This document shows, piece by piece, positions 54,065 through 64,000 of a stretch of 64,000 nt of DNA (the stretch's first letter is position 1; the number at the start of each line of letters is the position of its first letter). Position numbers and translations under genes: made by a program. This DNA is from Morganella morganii (GTDB lineage Bacteria > Pseudomonadota > Gammaproteobacteria > Enterobacterales > Enterobacteriaceae): contig NZ_CP066129.1 of the NCBI RefSeq assembly GCF_019242955.1, positions 3,348,001-3,412,000 on the forward strand. Direction: 5' to 3'. Under the pieces are notes generated by a model that worked only from the letters and a program-made list of their open reading frames with translations, searched no databases and was not told the DNA's origin.

Positions 54065-55459
54065 ATGATGAATAAAAAGAAAAAAAACCTGCTCAGTGCT
54101 GTTGCCATCAGCCTCGGGTTATCCCTCGCGGCGCTGCCTGCGGTATCAAATGCGGCTTTACCGGCCAAAATGGCCACCGGTGAATCTCTGCCGAGCCTGG
54201 CACCGATGCTGGAAAAAGTGCTGCCGGCCGTGGTCAGCGTGGAAGTCTCCGGTACTGCGGTTGCCCGTCAGCAGGTGCCGGAAGAGTTTAAATTCTTCTT
54301 TGGTCCGAATATGCCGTCACAGCAGGAAAGTGTCCGTCCGTTCCAGGGACAGGGTTCCGGTGTGATTATTGATGCACAGAAAGGCTATATTCTGACCAAC
54401 AACCACGTTATTCAGAATGCGGACAAAATTCAGATCCAGCTCAACGACGGCCGTAAATATGACGCGACCTTAATCGGCCGCGATCCGCAAACTGACATTG
54501 CGCTGTTACAGGTGAAAAATGCTCCGAATCTGACCGCTATCACACTGGCGGATTCCGATAAACTGCGCGTCGGTGATTTCACCGTGGCTGTCGGTAACCC
54601 GTTTGGTCTGGGTCAGACCGCGACATCCGGGATTATATCAGCATTAGGCCGCAGCGGCCTGAATGTGGAAGGACTGGAAAACTTTATCCAGACCGATGCC
54701 TCCATCAACCGGGGGAACTCCGGTGGTGCGCTGGTCAACCTCAACGGTGAACTGATCGGTATCAACACCGCGATTCTGGCACCGGGCGGCGGTAATATCG
54801 GGATCGGCTTTGCTATCCCGAGTAATATGGCCAAAGACCTGACCTCACAACTGATTGCCACCGGCGAAGTCAAACGCGGCTCTCTCGGTATCCGTGGTAC
54901 AGAAATGAACGCAGATATCGCCAAAGCGATGAGTGTGGAAGCCCAGCGCGGGGCATTTGTCAGCGAAGTGATTCCGAAATCCGCCGCCGCCAAAGCGGGG
55001 ATTAAATCCGGTGACGTTCTGGTATCCGTTGACGGTAAACGCGTCAGCAGCTTTGCTGAACTGAGAGCCAAAATCGGTACCACCGCACCGGGTAAAGAAG
55101 TGAAAATCGGTCTGCTGCGCAAGGGTAAACCGCTGGAAGTCAGCGTGATCCTGGATGACAGCGAAGGCCAGACCACCAAAGCCGAAAACCTGACTACCCT
55201 GCTGCAGGGCGCAACCCTGAGCAACGGCAGCAATAAAGAGGGTAATAAAGGCGTGAATATTGATGCGGTACAGAAAGATTCTCCGGCAGCCATGTCAGGA
55301 CTTCAGCCGGGCGACCTGATTATCGGTGTCAATAACCAGCGCGTAATGACCATTGTTGAACTGCGCAAAATTATCGACAGCAAGCCAAGCGTACTGGCGC
55401 TGAATATTTTACGCGGCGATGACAATATCTATCTGCTGCTGAATAATGCCGGCCGCTGA
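54065..55459 (+). CDS. degQ: Periplasmic serine endoprotease DegQ
   Basis: 464 aa. Signal peptide (residues 1-30, cleaved after VSNA), trypsin-like domain with His114, Asp144 and Ser219 (TNNHVI, TDIALL, RGNSGGAL) and two PDZ domains (about 270-360 and 375-460). It degrades or holds misfolded periplasmic proteins. A short LA loop (EEFKFFFG) favours DegQ over DegP. degS, usually next, is 7.6 kb away. Confidence 0.95.
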   Translation: MMNKKKKNLLSAVAISLGLSLAALPAVSNAALPAKMATGESLPSLAPMLEKVLPAVVSVEVSGTAVARQQVPEEFKFFFGPNMPSQQESVRPFQGQGSGVIIDAQKGYILTNNHVIQNADKIQIQLNDGRKYDATLIGRDPQTDIALLQVKNAPNLTAITLADSDKLRVGDFTVAVGNPFGLGQTATSGIISALGRSGLNVEGLENFIQTDASINRGNSGGALVNLNGELIGINTAILAPGGGNIGIGFAIPSNMAKDLTSQLIATGEVKRGSLGIRGTEMNADIAKAMSVEAQRGAFVSEVIPKSAAAKAGIKSGDVLVSVDGKRVSSFAELRAKIGTTAPGKEVKIGLLRKGKPLEVSVILDDSEGQTTKAENLTTLLQGATLSNGSNKEGNKGVNIDAVQKDSPAAMSGLQPGDLIIGVNNQRVMTIVELRKIIDSKPSVLALNILRGDDNIYLLLNNAGR

Positions 55460-55479
55460 TACATTTCCGCCGTAAATAT

Positions 55480-55516
55480 AAACACCGCGCCGCGTAAAAC
55501 GGCGCGGTGTTTTATT
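55480..55516. terminator. Bidirectional terminator between degQ and cysI
   Basis: AACACCGCGCCG (55481-55492) and CGGCGCGGTGTT (55500-55511) form a 12-bp GC-rich stem, with TTTTATTT after it and A/T-rich DNA before it. Confidence 0.9.
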
Positions 55517-57245
55517 TCAGGCAGCACCTGCCTCATAAAAATCCACCGCAGAATCCAGTACCGGTTTCACCACACCGGCACGGATCAGATAATCACCAAA
55601 ATCCTCCCCTGCTGTCCGCTCCTGTGACCAGCGACCGATAAGTTCATCAAGTACCGATAAAATCACCGCTGAACTGATATTTTCGCGATACATCCGCGGA
55701 ATACGGGTGCCGGTACGGTTGCCGCCGAGATGCAGGTTATAGCGATCAGGCGCTTTGCCCACTAACCCCACTTCCGACAACATTGCGCGTCCGCAGCCAT
55801 TCGGGCAGCCGGTGACCCGCAGGACAATCTGCTCATTCCCCACACCGTGGGATGTCATGATTTTTTCAACCTCAGTGACAAATTCCGGCAGAAAGCGCTC
55901 TGCTTCGGCCATCGCCAGCGGACAGGTCGGGAACGACACACAGGCCATGGAATTTTCCCGCAGCGGCGTGACATTATCGCTGATAAGACCGTGTGCCCGC
56001 GCAATAGATTCAATACGGGATTTTTCCGCCTCCGGAATACCGGCGATAATCAGGTTCTGATTGGCGGTTAACCGGAAGTCCCCGCGATGGATTTTAGCGA
56101 TTTCAGCCACACCGGTTTTTAACGGCTTACCCGGTAAATCGATCAGACGCCCGTTTTCAACAAACAGCGTCAGATGCCAGTGATCATCAATCCCTTTTAA
56201 CCAGCCGATCTGATCACCGCGCAGGGTAAATTCATAAGGCCGGACCGGAGAAAAAGTGACACCGGCGCGCCGCTCGGTTTCCTGTCTGAACCGGTCAACG
56301 CCCACCCGTTCCAGCGTGTATTTGGTTTTGGCATTTTTGCGCTCGGTCCGGTTGCCCCAGTCGCGCTGGGTGGTGACAATCGCTTCTGCCACCGCCAGCG
56401 TATCTTTCAGCGCAATAAAACCGAATTCACTGGCGAGACGGGGAAACGTCGCCGTATCACCGTGAGTCATCGCCAGACCGCCGCCCACCAGCACATTAAA
56501 ACCAATCAGTTTGCCGTTTTCCTCAATCGCCACAAAATTCATATCATTGGCATGCAAATCGACATCATTCAGCGGCGGGATCACCACGGAGGTTTTGAAC
56601 TTACGCGGCAGATAGGTTTCGCCTAAGATCGGTTCTTCATCGGTTGCCGCCACTTTTTCTTTATCCAGCCAGATTTCGGCATACGCACGGGTACGGGGCA
56701 GCAGGTGCTCGGAAATTTTTTTTCGCCCACTCATACGCTTCCCGGTGAAGACCGGACTGAACCGGATTCGAGGTGCACAGCACATTACGGTTCACATCAT
56801 TGGCGGTTGCCAGTGAATCCAGCCCCGCTTCATGCAGCATCTGATGTGCCGGTTTAACATCCCCTTTCAGAATGCCGTGAAACTGAAACGTCTGCCGGTT
56901 GGTGATACGGATACTGCCGTACAGCGTCTGCTCTGCGGCGAATTTATCTATTTTCAGCCACTGCTCCGGTGTGATCACACCACCCGGCAGGCGGCAGCGC
57001 AGCATCATGGCATGACGCGGTTCCAGTTTCTGCTCTGAGCGTTCTGACCGGATATCCCGGTCGTCCTGCTGATACATGCCGTGAAAGCGGATCAGCAGGA
57101 AGTTATCCCCCTCAAATCCGCCGGTCAGGCCGTTGCTCAAATCCTCTTTGATGGTTCCGCGCAGATAGTTGCTGTCGCGCTTCATTCTTTCGCTGTCGCT
57201 CAGCTTACCTTCCACAATTAAAGGCCCGTTGTATTGATTGCTCAT
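55517..57245 (-). pseudogene. cysI: Sulfite reductase (NADPH) hemoprotein beta-component, frameshifted
   Basis: The N-terminal part (ATG 57245, about 174 normal residues, [19 protein letters not shown] onward) ends in a wrong frame after EAYEWAKK. The remaining 400 residues continue in another frame from [17 protein letters not shown], including the siroheme/[4Fe-4S] Cys motifs [10 protein letters not shown] and GCPNGCGRA. The break is an 8-base A/T run (56716-56723); seven bases restore the E. coli CysI reading. The intact enzyme reduces sulfite to sulfide. The start overlaps the cysJ stop (TAATG). cysH does not follow. Confidence 0.92.
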
Positions 57246-59041
57246 TAATAAACATCCCTCTGATAACGGCGCGCCGTGCGCAGCTCACTTAAAAACTCAT
57301 CCGCCGACTCATGATCCCGGTTACCGTACCGGCCGATGATCTCCAGTAACGCATCTTCGGTATCACGGGCCATCAGACCCGCATTCCCGCAAACATAAAT
57401 ATGTGCCCCGTCCTCAATCCAGCGCCAAACTTCCGCGCCCTGCTCCCGCAGTTTGTCCTGCACATAGGCTTTCACCGGTTTATCCCGCGACCAGGCCAGC
57501 GAGATATTGGTCAGCACACCTTCGCGGGCATAACGCTGCCATTCGGTCTGATACAAAAAATCTTCGGTAAAATGCTGATTGCCGTAAAAAAGCCAGTTTT
57601 TACCGGATGCACCGTCATTTTCCCGCTGCTGCATAAAGGCGCGGAACGGCGCAATCCCGGTCCCCGCACCAATCATAATCACAGGCACATCCGGGTCAGC
57701 GGGCAGCCGGAAGTTATCATTGTGTTCAATGAAAACCCGCACATCCCCGCCCTCCTGTATGTGGTCGGCGAGAAACCCGGAAGCTCCGCCGGTCCGGGCC
57801 CGGCCATCCGTGTCATAACGCACCACGCCGACCGTCAGATGGATTTCATCCTCCGCTTCCGCTTGTGATGATGAGACGGAATACAGCCTCGGGGTCAGCG
57901 GGCGGAGAATATCAGCGAAAGCCTGTGCATCCGGCCGGGAAGGTGCCTGACGCAGCATTTCCGCGACAGGTGTGGTTTGTGCGTAATGCAGCGCCGCCTG
58001 TTTATCGCTGATCAGTGCGGATAAGGCTTCATGCTGTGATAACTGCGCGTATTTGCTGACCGTCACCCCGTTATTTTGTGTGAGCTCCAGATGCCGGATC
58101 AGCGCCTCACGCAATGTGTATGTTTTGCCGGACACCGTGATTTCCGTTGCCGCATCCGCATGCAGCAGGCTGATAATCTCATCAGCCAGCGCAGGATCAT
58201 TTTCAAACCAGACGCCGAGGGAATCACCCGGCTGATAACGCAGACCGGAATCCTCCATGGAAATTTCAATATGCCGTACATCTTTCAGGGAGTTACGGCC
58301 GGTAATTTTCTGATTAACAGAAAGAGAGGCCGTCAGCGGTGACGTTTTGCTGTAGCGGTTTTCTGCCGCCGTGACCGTTTGAACAACGGTTTGCGGCGGC
58401 GCTCCCGCGTCAATGCCTCTGCTTTTCAGTACCTGCGTCAGTGATTCTGTCCACGCCGCTGCCGCAGACTGATAATCCACATCCGCATCAACCCTCGGCA
58501 GAAGTGCCGTCGCGCCGGCCTTTGTCAGCTGAGCATCAAAATCAATTCCCGCCTGACAGAATTTTTCATACGACGAATCCCCCAGAGAAAAAACCGCATA
58601 GGCTGTTCCGCTGAGATCCGGCCTTTTTGCCGAATGCAGATATTTATAAAATGCCACCGCTTCTTCCGGCGGTTCACCATCACCCTGAGTTGATGTCACA
58701 ATAATGACAATCTTCTCCCGGGAAAGGTGTTTATATTTATATTCTCCGGCATTAACTAAATTCACAGAGAATTTTTCACTGAGAAACCGTGTTTTTAATT
58801 CTTCACATAAACGTCGTGCATTACCGGTTTGCGAGGCAGAAATAATCGTAATAATATCGCGTTCTGTTGTGTTTACCGCAGGGGAAATAGCAGTCTGCAC
58901 AGAGGTATTTCCCCGTCCCCATAAATAACCGGATAACCAGGCCAGTTGCTGAGAGGTAAAACCTGCTGTTACTGACTGTAAAGCCGCAAGCTGTTCCGCA
59001 GAAACCGGAAATACCGGCTCCGACGACTCCTGTGTTGCCAT
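57245..59041 (-). CDS. cysJ: Sulfite reductase (NADPH) flavoprotein alpha-component
   Basis: 598 aa. N-terminal flavodoxin domain (about 62-200; [25 protein letters not shown]) with FMN, a connecting domain, then FAD and NADPH domains ([29 protein letters not shown]) and the C-terminal RRYQRDVY tail that covers FAD. It passes electrons from NADPH to CysI. Intact. It is divergent from tauA. Confidence 0.96.
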   Translation of the reverse strand: MATQESSEPVFPVSAEQLAALQSVTAGFTSQQLAWLSGYLWGRGNTSVQTAISPAVNTTERDIITIISASQTGNARRLCEELKTRFLSEKFSVNLVNAGEYKYKHLSREKIVIIVTSTQGDGEPPEEAVAFYKYLHSAKRPDLSGTAYAVFSLGDSSYEKFCQAGIDFDAQLTKAGATALLPRVDADVDYQSAAAAWTESLTQVLKSRGIDAGAPPQTVVQTVTAAENRYSKTSPLTASLSVNQKITGRNSLKDVRHIEISMEDSGLRYQPGDSLGVWFENDPALADEIISLLHADAATEITVSGKTYTLREALIRHLELTQNNGVTVSKYAQLSQHEALSALISDKQAALHYAQTTPVAEMLRQAPSRPDAQAFADILRPLTPRLYSVSSSQAEAEDEIHLTVGVVRYDTDGRARTGGASGFLADHIQEGGDVRVFIEHNDNFRLPADPDVPVIMIGAGTGIAPFRAFMQQRENDGASGKNWLFYGNQHFTEDFLYQTEWQRYAREGVLTNISLAWSRDKPVKAYVQDKLREQGAEVWRWIEDGAHIYVCGNAGLMARDTEDALLEIIGRYGNRDHESADEFLSELRTARRYQRDVY

Positions 59042-59399
59042 AGTTCTGTTACTCCCGCATTGCTCATTGTGATTATTATTCCGTTATTTGCCAGGTTATC
59101 GTATTACGGTGCATTGAGAATAAGAAAATAAAGCCATAACTCATAACAAAATAATCTGATACATCATGATGATTATTCACAAACCGTATATCCCCCGAAT
59201 CTAAACTCAGATAAACAATGAATTACACGTAAAAAAACACCGGTTAACACCCTTCTTTTTTATTAAAACCCCGTTATTATCACCAATATTATTCATGTAT
59301 AACAAAAAAGCATTTAAATATAAAAAGTAATTCTTTCCCGGAATATATTCCCTGTCACTAAATAGATAACTATTCGTGACTTTACAACGGAAGAGAACA
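59042..59399. promoter_or_regulatory. cysJ-tauA divergent control region
   Basis: 358 bp, AT-rich, the only upstream region for both sulfur transcripts. By family knowledge cysJI is activated by CysB and tauABCD by Cbl/CysB; the degenerate binding sites cannot be placed by eye. No ORF is supported. Confidence 0.5.
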
Positions 59400-60437
59400 A
59401 TGTCGTTATATCAGCCTCAGAAAAAAAATAAATTAAAAGTGATTGTGTTGCTGCTGGCAGTACTGGTCATTATCAGCGGCTTTATTTACAGCCAGAAAAC
59501 ACCATCACCACAGACAACAACAGAAAAACCGGTAGTTATCGCCTATCAGGCAATTATCGATCCCGGCAAAATTGCGCAGGCAAATCGTGCCTATGAGACT
59601 GCCACCGGCAAGCCGATCATCTGGAAGAAGTTTGACAGCGGTGCGGATGTCCTGACCGCACTCGCCGCCGGAGAAGCCGATATCGCCAATATGGGCTCCG
59701 CACCTTTTACGGTTGCAGCCAGCCGCGGACTGCCGGTGGAGGTTTTCTATATCTCCGGCATTCCGGATACAGCCGAAGCCCTGATTGTCCGCAATGACCG
59801 CAATCCGTCCGGCGGCCTGGCCGGTAAGAAAATTGCGGTGCCCTTTACATCAACCGCCCACTACAGCCTGCTTGCGACACTGGAACATCTGAATATTGAT
59901 GAAAAATCCGTACAGCTGGTTAATCTGCGGCCTGCGGAAATTGTCGCGGCATGGGAAAGAGGCGATATTGATGCCGCCTATGTCTGGGAGCCGGCGCTGA
60001 GTCAGCTGAAAGCAAACGGGCAAATCCGGGTTTCCGGCCGTGATGTGCGGTCATGGGGAAAACCGACTTATGATCTGTGGGTTGCGGACAGCACCTTTGC
60101 CGCGCAGCATCCTGATGTGCTCGCACAATTTGCCGCAGTGACCGACCGTGACGTTCTGTGGTATCAGCAGAATAAAAATAATATCGCAGACTTTCCTGAC
60201 ATCACGGGCAAAATTGCGCACCTGACCGGTGCCCGTCCGGAAGATGTGGCCGGTGTGATGGCCGGCAATGATTATCCCGCATCGGCGGAGCAGGTTCAGA
60301 TTCTGACAACAACCCTGGCGGATGATCTCCGTAATACCGCCCTGTTCTTACAGCAGCAGGGCAGTATTGATACTGTTAAGGATTCGTATGCCGGAAATAT
60401 TAATACGAAAGCCGTCACCGCGGCAGCGGGGAAATAA
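59400..60437 (+). CDS. tauA: Taurine ABC transporter substrate-binding protein
   Basis: 345 aa from the ATG at 59400 behind GGAAGAG. SsuA/TauA-type fold: IAYQAIIDPGKIAQAN, GAPF-like GSAPFTVAASRGLPVEVF, IAVPFTSTAHYSLLATL and AAYVWEPALSQLK. It binds taurine or other sulfonates outside the membrane. Oddly, the N-terminus is a long hydrophobic helix (about 20-39) with no obvious signal peptidase site and no lipobox Cys, so it may remain membrane-tethered. Confidence 0.92.
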   Translation: MSLYQPQKKNKLKVIVLLLAVLVIISGFIYSQKTPSPQTTTEKPVVIAYQAIIDPGKIAQANRAYETATGKPIIWKKFDSGADVLTALAAGEADIANMGSAPFTVAASRGLPVEVFYISGIPDTAEALIVRNDRNPSGGLAGKKIAVPFTSTAHYSLLATLEHLNIDEKSVQLVNLRPAEIVAAWERGDIDAAYVWEPALSQLKANGQIRVSGRDVRSWGKPTYDLWVADSTFAAQHPDVLAQFAAVTDRDVLWYQQNKNNIADFPDITGKIAHLTGARPEDVAGVMAGNDYPASAEQVQILTTTLADDLRNTALFLQQQGSIDTVKDSYAGNINTKAVTAAAGK

Positions 60438-60439
60438 TA

Positions 60440-61213
60440 ATGGCAGATATCGCGCTGGAAAATATCGGCCTGCATTATCACGGCCAGCCGCAAATAACGT
60501 TATCCGGTATTAATTTAACAATCACGGATAATGGCATTACCGTTATTCTCGGTGCATCCGGCTGCGGAAAAACATCACTGCTGAATATTGTCGCCGGTTT
60601 TTTAACGCCCTCCGGCGGGCAGATAACCCGGGGCGGAAATCCTGTTCTGCATCCTGATTCAGACAGAGCCGTGGTATTTCAGAATGACGCGCTGATGCCC
60701 TGGCTGAATGTCTATGAAAATGTCGCACTGGGACTGAAAATAAAAAAACTCGGCAAACAGGAAGAAACCCGGATTGTCGAAGAAAATCTGCAAAAAGTCG
60801 GATTACTTCACGCTATTACCGATGATATCTGGTCACTGTCCGGCGGCATGCGTCAGCGGGTCGGTATTGCCCGCGCGCTGGCCGTAAAATCTGATTTTAT
60901 CCTGATGGACGAACCTTTCGGCGCACTCGATGCCGCCAACCGGGAACAGATGCAAACCTTAATTCTGACCTTATGGCAAAAGCAGCAGAGTGCTTTTTTT
61001 ATTATCACGCATGACATTGAAGAAGCGCTGTTAATGGCGACGAAGCTGATATTAATGGCGCCGTCTCCCGGGCGGATAATATCGGAAGAAGAACCCCCGT
61101 TTTATAAACAGTGGTCAGAGGGCCGGCCAATCCGGCAGATTAAATCAGACCCGGCATTTATTCATCACCGCGATTTACTGTCAGACAAAATAATGGCGTA
61201 CCAGCACGGTTAA
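60440..61213 (+). CDS. tauB: Taurine ABC transporter ATP-binding protein
   Basis: 257 aa. Walker A GASGCGKTSLL, signature LSGGMRQRVGIARAL, Walker B ILMDEPFGALD and the H-loop ITHDIEEA. It powers uptake with TauC. It begins 2 bp after tauA. Confidence 0.95.
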   Translation: MADIALENIGLHYHGQPQITLSGINLTITDNGITVILGASGCGKTSLLNIVAGFLTPSGGQITRGGNPVLHPDSDRAVVFQNDALMPWLNVYENVALGLKIKKLGKQEETRIVEENLQKVGLLHAITDDIWSLSGGMRQRVGIARALAVKSDFILMDEPFGALDAANREQMQTLILTLWQKQQSAFFIITHDIEEALLMATKLILMAPSPGRIISEEEPPFYKQWSEGRPIRQIKSDPAFIHHRDLLSDKIMAYQHG

Positions 61214-61237
61214 TTATCAGATACGGAGTCACCTCAA

Positions 61238-62029
61238 ATGATCACTATAAATAAGCAGACCCGCTACAGCCGTTTATTTCTCAGCATTGTCAGTTTATCC
61301 GTACTGATAGCCGGCTGGTGGCTGATCACCGCATTACAGTGGGTGAATCCGCTCTATTTACCCGCCCCGGCTCAGATAGGGCAGCAGTTTCTGGCGCTGA
61401 CCGAGTCCGGCTATATGAATGCCACCCTGTGGCAGCACCTGGCGGCCAGTCTTGATCGCATGCTCAAAGCACTGCTTCTGGCTGTTATCACCGGGATACC
61501 GCTGGGTGTGCTGATGGGACTGAGTGCCCGGATACGCGGAATACTGGACCCGGTGGTTGAATTGTACCGGCCGGTTCCCCCGCTCGCCTATCTGCCGCTG
61601 ATTGTTATCTGGTTCGGGATCGGGGAAACCACCAAGATCCTCCTGATCTGGCTGGCAATTCTTGCCCCGGTTCTGATTTCGACGATGCAGGGCATTATGG
61701 CCGCGCCGGGAAACCGGGTCCGCGCAGTGCAGTCGCTTGGCGCGAACCGGTTTCAGGTACTGAGATATGTGATTCTGCCGTCAGCGCTGCCGCAGATGCT
61801 GACCGGTATCCGGATTGGCCTCGGCGTGGGCTGGTCAACCCTGGTGGCGGCTGAACTGGTTGCGGCACAACAGGGGCTGGGGTTTATGGTGCAGTCCGCG
61901 GCACAGTTTCTCAACACCGGTATTGTTATCACCGGTATCGCGGTGATTGCCGTGGTGGCTCTCACCATTGAACTGGCATTACGCCATTTACAGCAGGTAT
62001 TAGTGCCGTGGTACGGCAAAGAATCTTAA
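61238..62029 (+). CDS. tauC: Taurine ABC transporter permease
   Basis: 263 aa, about six transmembrane helices, with the coupling EAA-like segment (VQSLGANRFQVLRYVILPSALPQ). Inner membrane. GGAG precedes the ATG by nine bases. Confidence 0.95.
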   Translation: MITINKQTRYSRLFLSIVSLSVLIAGWWLITALQWVNPLYLPAPAQIGQQFLALTESGYMNATLWQHLAASLDRMLKALLLAVITGIPLGVLMGLSARIRGILDPVVELYRPVPPLAYLPLIVIWFGIGETTKILLIWLAILAPVLISTMQGIMAAPGNRVRAVQSLGANRFQVLRYVILPSALPQMLTGIRIGLGVGWSTLVAAELVAAQQGLGFMVQSAAQFLNTGIVITGIAVIAVVALTIELALRHLQQVLVPWYGKES

Positions 62030-62049
62030 CCGACAGAGAGGTCATGCAT

Positions 62050-62877
62050 ATGGAAATCCAACAGTTAACACCCGCTATCGGCGCACAGGTCGGAGGGATT
62101 AACCTGAATAAAACCCCGGATGCCGCCACACTGGCCGCATTACAGGATGCGTTACTGGAATATCAGGTGCTGTTTTTCCGTCAGCAGTATATTGAGCCTG
62201 AGGCCCAGCGGGACTTTGCCGCCGCGCTGGGTGAGCTGCATATCCATCCGGTTTTTCCTTCCCATAAAGACGTGCGGGAACTGATTGTGCTCGACAGCCA
62301 TCTTCTGGATCTGAAAGATAACGAATTGTGGCACACCGACGTGACATTTCTCGAAAAACCGGCCATGGGATGTGTGTTATCCGCTGTGCAGGTTCCCTCT
62401 TTCGGCGGCGATACCCTGTGGGCCAGCCTGACCCGTGCTTATGATGACTTATCACCGCCTTTACAGGATTTTTTATCCGGACTGACGGCAGAGCATGATA
62501 TCAGCCGATCGTTTCCGGACAGCCGCTTTGCGCAGACCGGTGAAGCAAAAGACGCGCTGGAAAAAGCCCGCAGTGATTTCCCGCCGATACGTCACCCGCT
62601 GGTCAGAACCCATCCGGTCACCGGAAAGAAAGGGCTGTTTGTGACCGAGGGTTTCACCAGCCGTATCAGTGAATTAAGTACGGAAGAGAGTGATGCGCTG
62701 CTGTCATTTTTATTTAAGCACAGTACGCAGCCGAAATATTTTGTCCGCTGGCACTGGCAAAACGGCGATGTGGCGGTCTGGGATAACCGCTGCACCCAGC
62801 ATCTCGCCAGCTTTGATTACGGCGATTTTCACCGCATTATGCACAGAGCAACCGTGATCGGTGATAAGCCGGTTTAA
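62050..62877 (+). CDS. tauD: Taurine/alpha-ketoglutarate dioxygenase
   Basis: 275 aa from the ATG at 62050, eight bases after GAGG; the ATG two codons earlier is too close. The Fe(II) facial triad is His95, Asp97 (WHTDVTF) and His265 (RIMHRAT), with the 2-oxoglutarate Arg nearby. It releases sulfite from taurine, feeding CysJI. It lies 20 bp after tauC. Confidence 0.94.
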   Translation: MEIQQLTPAIGAQVGGINLNKTPDAATLAALQDALLEYQVLFFRQQYIEPEAQRDFAAALGELHIHPVFPSHKDVRELIVLDSHLLDLKDNELWHTDVTFLEKPAMGCVLSAVQVPSFGGDTLWASLTRAYDDLSPPLQDFLSGLTAEHDISRSFPDSRFAQTGEAKDALEKARSDFPPIRHPLVRTHPVTGKKGLFVTEGFTSRISELSTEESDALLSFLFKHSTQPKYFVRWHWQNGDVAVWDNRCTQHLASFDYGDFHRIMHRATVIGDKPV

Positions 62878-62889
62878 ACGCCTGTATAA

Positions 62890-62921
62890 CATGACGCTGC
62901 CGGCGGCCCGGCGCGTCATGG
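62890..62921 (+). terminator. GC-rich hairpin after tauD
   Basis: ATGACGC and GCGTCAT with an internal CCGG/CCGG pairing form a stable hairpin just past the tauD stop. There is no T-run, so it may only protect or pause the transcript. Confidence 0.4.
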
Positions 62922-63069
62922 CCGGAAGTCATAAATAAACGACTGATACCACACCTGTTTATTTGTACCCCGTCATAAAATACCGCAATTACACACATAT
63001 AATTCACCCGGATTATGCTATTCTGCCGGAAGTATCTGCTTCCCGTACTCACAACACCGGTTAAGGACT

Positions 63070-64000
63070 ATGTGGTTTAAATTATTGCGCTCCGTCTTTA
63101 TGGGACTTATCGTGGCTGCCCTTCTTCTGGTCAGTGTCCCGTCTATTCGTCCGCAATTTGTGACCCAATGGTTTACACATCTGTTTAATAATGATGAACC
63201 GGTCAGTTATAACAAGGCGGTACGCCGCGCCGCGCCTGCCGTGGTGAATGTTTACAGCAGCAACATGGGCAGTCTCTCCCAGCAGGGTCCCGAAATGACC
63301 TCGCTCGGCTCCGGCGTGATCATGAATGATCAGGGTTATATTCTGACGAATCAGCATGTGATTAAAAACGCCGATCAGATCCTGATCGCACTGCAATACG
63401 GCAATTACGGCCGCCTGTATGAAGGAATGCTGATTGGTGCGGATGATCTGACCGATCTGGCGGTACTGAAAATCAATACCACCGACAAACTGCCGGTGAT
63501 CCCGATCAATCCGAAGCGGCAGTCACATGTGGGTGATGTGGTGCTGGCAATCGGTAACCCGTTTAATGTCGGACAGACCGTCAATCAGGGCATCATCAGC
63601 GCAATGGGCCGTGTCGGGCTGAGTCCGACCCGCCGTCAGAACTTCCTCCAGACAGACGCCTCAATTATGGCCGGTAACTCCGGCGGTGCCCTCGTCAATA
63701 CTGAGGGCGAACTGGTCGGTATCAATACCATGTCTTACGACAGCAATGATCCGTCACGGATGAGTGACAGCATCGGGCTGGCGATCCCCGCAGAGCTTGC
63801 CGTGCGGATTATGAATAAGCTGATAAAAGACGGCCGTGTGATCCGGGGTTATATCGGCATCACCTCCAAAGAATTACCACCGATCCGGACCAACAACAGC
63901 GATATTAATCAGATAACCGGCCTGCGGGTCTTTCAGGTTGAACGCGGCAGTCCGGCGGATAAAGGCGGGATTCAGGTCGGGGATATCATTACCAGCGTCA
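63070..64000 (+). CDS. degS: Membrane-anchored regulatory protease DegS, 3'-truncated by the window edge
   Basis: 310 codons are visible from the ATG at 63070 (AAGGA upstream) to the window end with no stop. An N-terminal anchor (about 8-22), a trypsin-like domain with His96, Asp129 and Ser204 (TNQHVI, TDLAVL, AGNSGGAL) and the start of a single PDZ domain. DegS senses unfolded porin C-termini and cuts RseA to free sigma E. A 3-residue insertion shifts Asp and Ser relative to E. coli (126, 201). Confidence 0.95.
   Translation, partial: MWFKLLRSVFMGLIVAALLLVSVPSIRPQFVTQWFTHLFNNDEPVSYNKAVRRAAPAVVNVYSSNMGSLSQQGPEMTSLGSGVIMNDQGYILTNQHVIKNADQILIALQYGNYGRLYEGMLIGADDLTDLAVLKINTTDKLPVIPINPKRQSHVGDVVLAIGNPFNVGQTVNQGIISAMGRVGLSPTRRQNFLQTDASIMAGNSGGALVNTEGELVGINTMSYDSNDPSRMSDSIGLAIPAELAVRIMNKLIKDGRVIRGYIGITSKELPPIRTNNSDINQITGLRVFQVERGSPADKGGIQVGDIITSV

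Overview
The window looks like a chromosomal segment of Morganella morganii or a very close relative (Morganellales, Gammaproteobacteria). The main evidence is a class C beta-lactamase of the DHA/Morganella type with its divergent ampR and an adjacent hybF. The housekeeping genes (arcB, gltBD, rplM-rpsI, sspAB, zapE, degQ) also resemble their E. coli counterparts closely. All family names come from reading the translations and comparing with remembered sequences; no database search was run.

Layout, left to right. 0-10 kb: the 3' part of a Sel1-repeat gene, then on the minus strand a giant alpha-2-macroglobulin gene followed by pbpC. 10-12 kb: ampC and ampR, divergent. 12-18.3 kb: the hydrogenase-2 operon hybOABCDEF, without hybG. 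18.3-22 kb: a long AT-rich divergent region and an AIDA-type autotransporter. 22-25.5 kb: a PLP-dependent amino acid decarboxylase and a neurotransmitter:sodium symporter-family transporter, separated by a leucine-rich leader peptide, an apparent attenuator and a coupled small ORF. 26-30.7 kb: a VirK/YbjX gene, the yqjA-D-E-K-F envelope cluster and a GT25 glycosyltransferase. 30.9-33.1 kb: yhaJ, yhaK and the RNase P RNA gene. 33.1-39.4 kb: rsmI, lpoA, yraN, diaA, dolP, mtgA, elbB (frameshifted) and the ArcZ small RNA. 39.4-48.2 kb: arcB and gltBD. 48.4-49.5 kb: an AT-richer two-gene pair that looks like a peptidoglycan-targeting toxin and its exported immunity protein. 49.5-53.8 kb: sspBA, rpsI, rplM, zapE, zapG. 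54-64 kb: degQ, a sulfur block (cysI, frameshifted; cysJ; tauABCD) and the start of degS.

How the genes work together: pbpC with the macroglobulin, lpoA, mtgA, dolP, degQ/degS and the yqj genes serve the envelope. hyb, arcB/ArcZ and a perfect FNR-like palindrome upstream of hyb point to anaerobic redox life. cysJI and tauABCD share a divergent control region and supply sulfur from sulfate or sulfonates. The decarboxylase/transporter pair looks like an amine-producing, acid-stress or amino acid uptake module.

The strongest candidates for something undescribed are the putative effector/immunity pair at 48415-49486 and the attenuator system at 23365-23625. Two genes (elbB, cysI) are broken by one extra base in 8-base homopolymers, which could be sequencing error, slippage or real loss.
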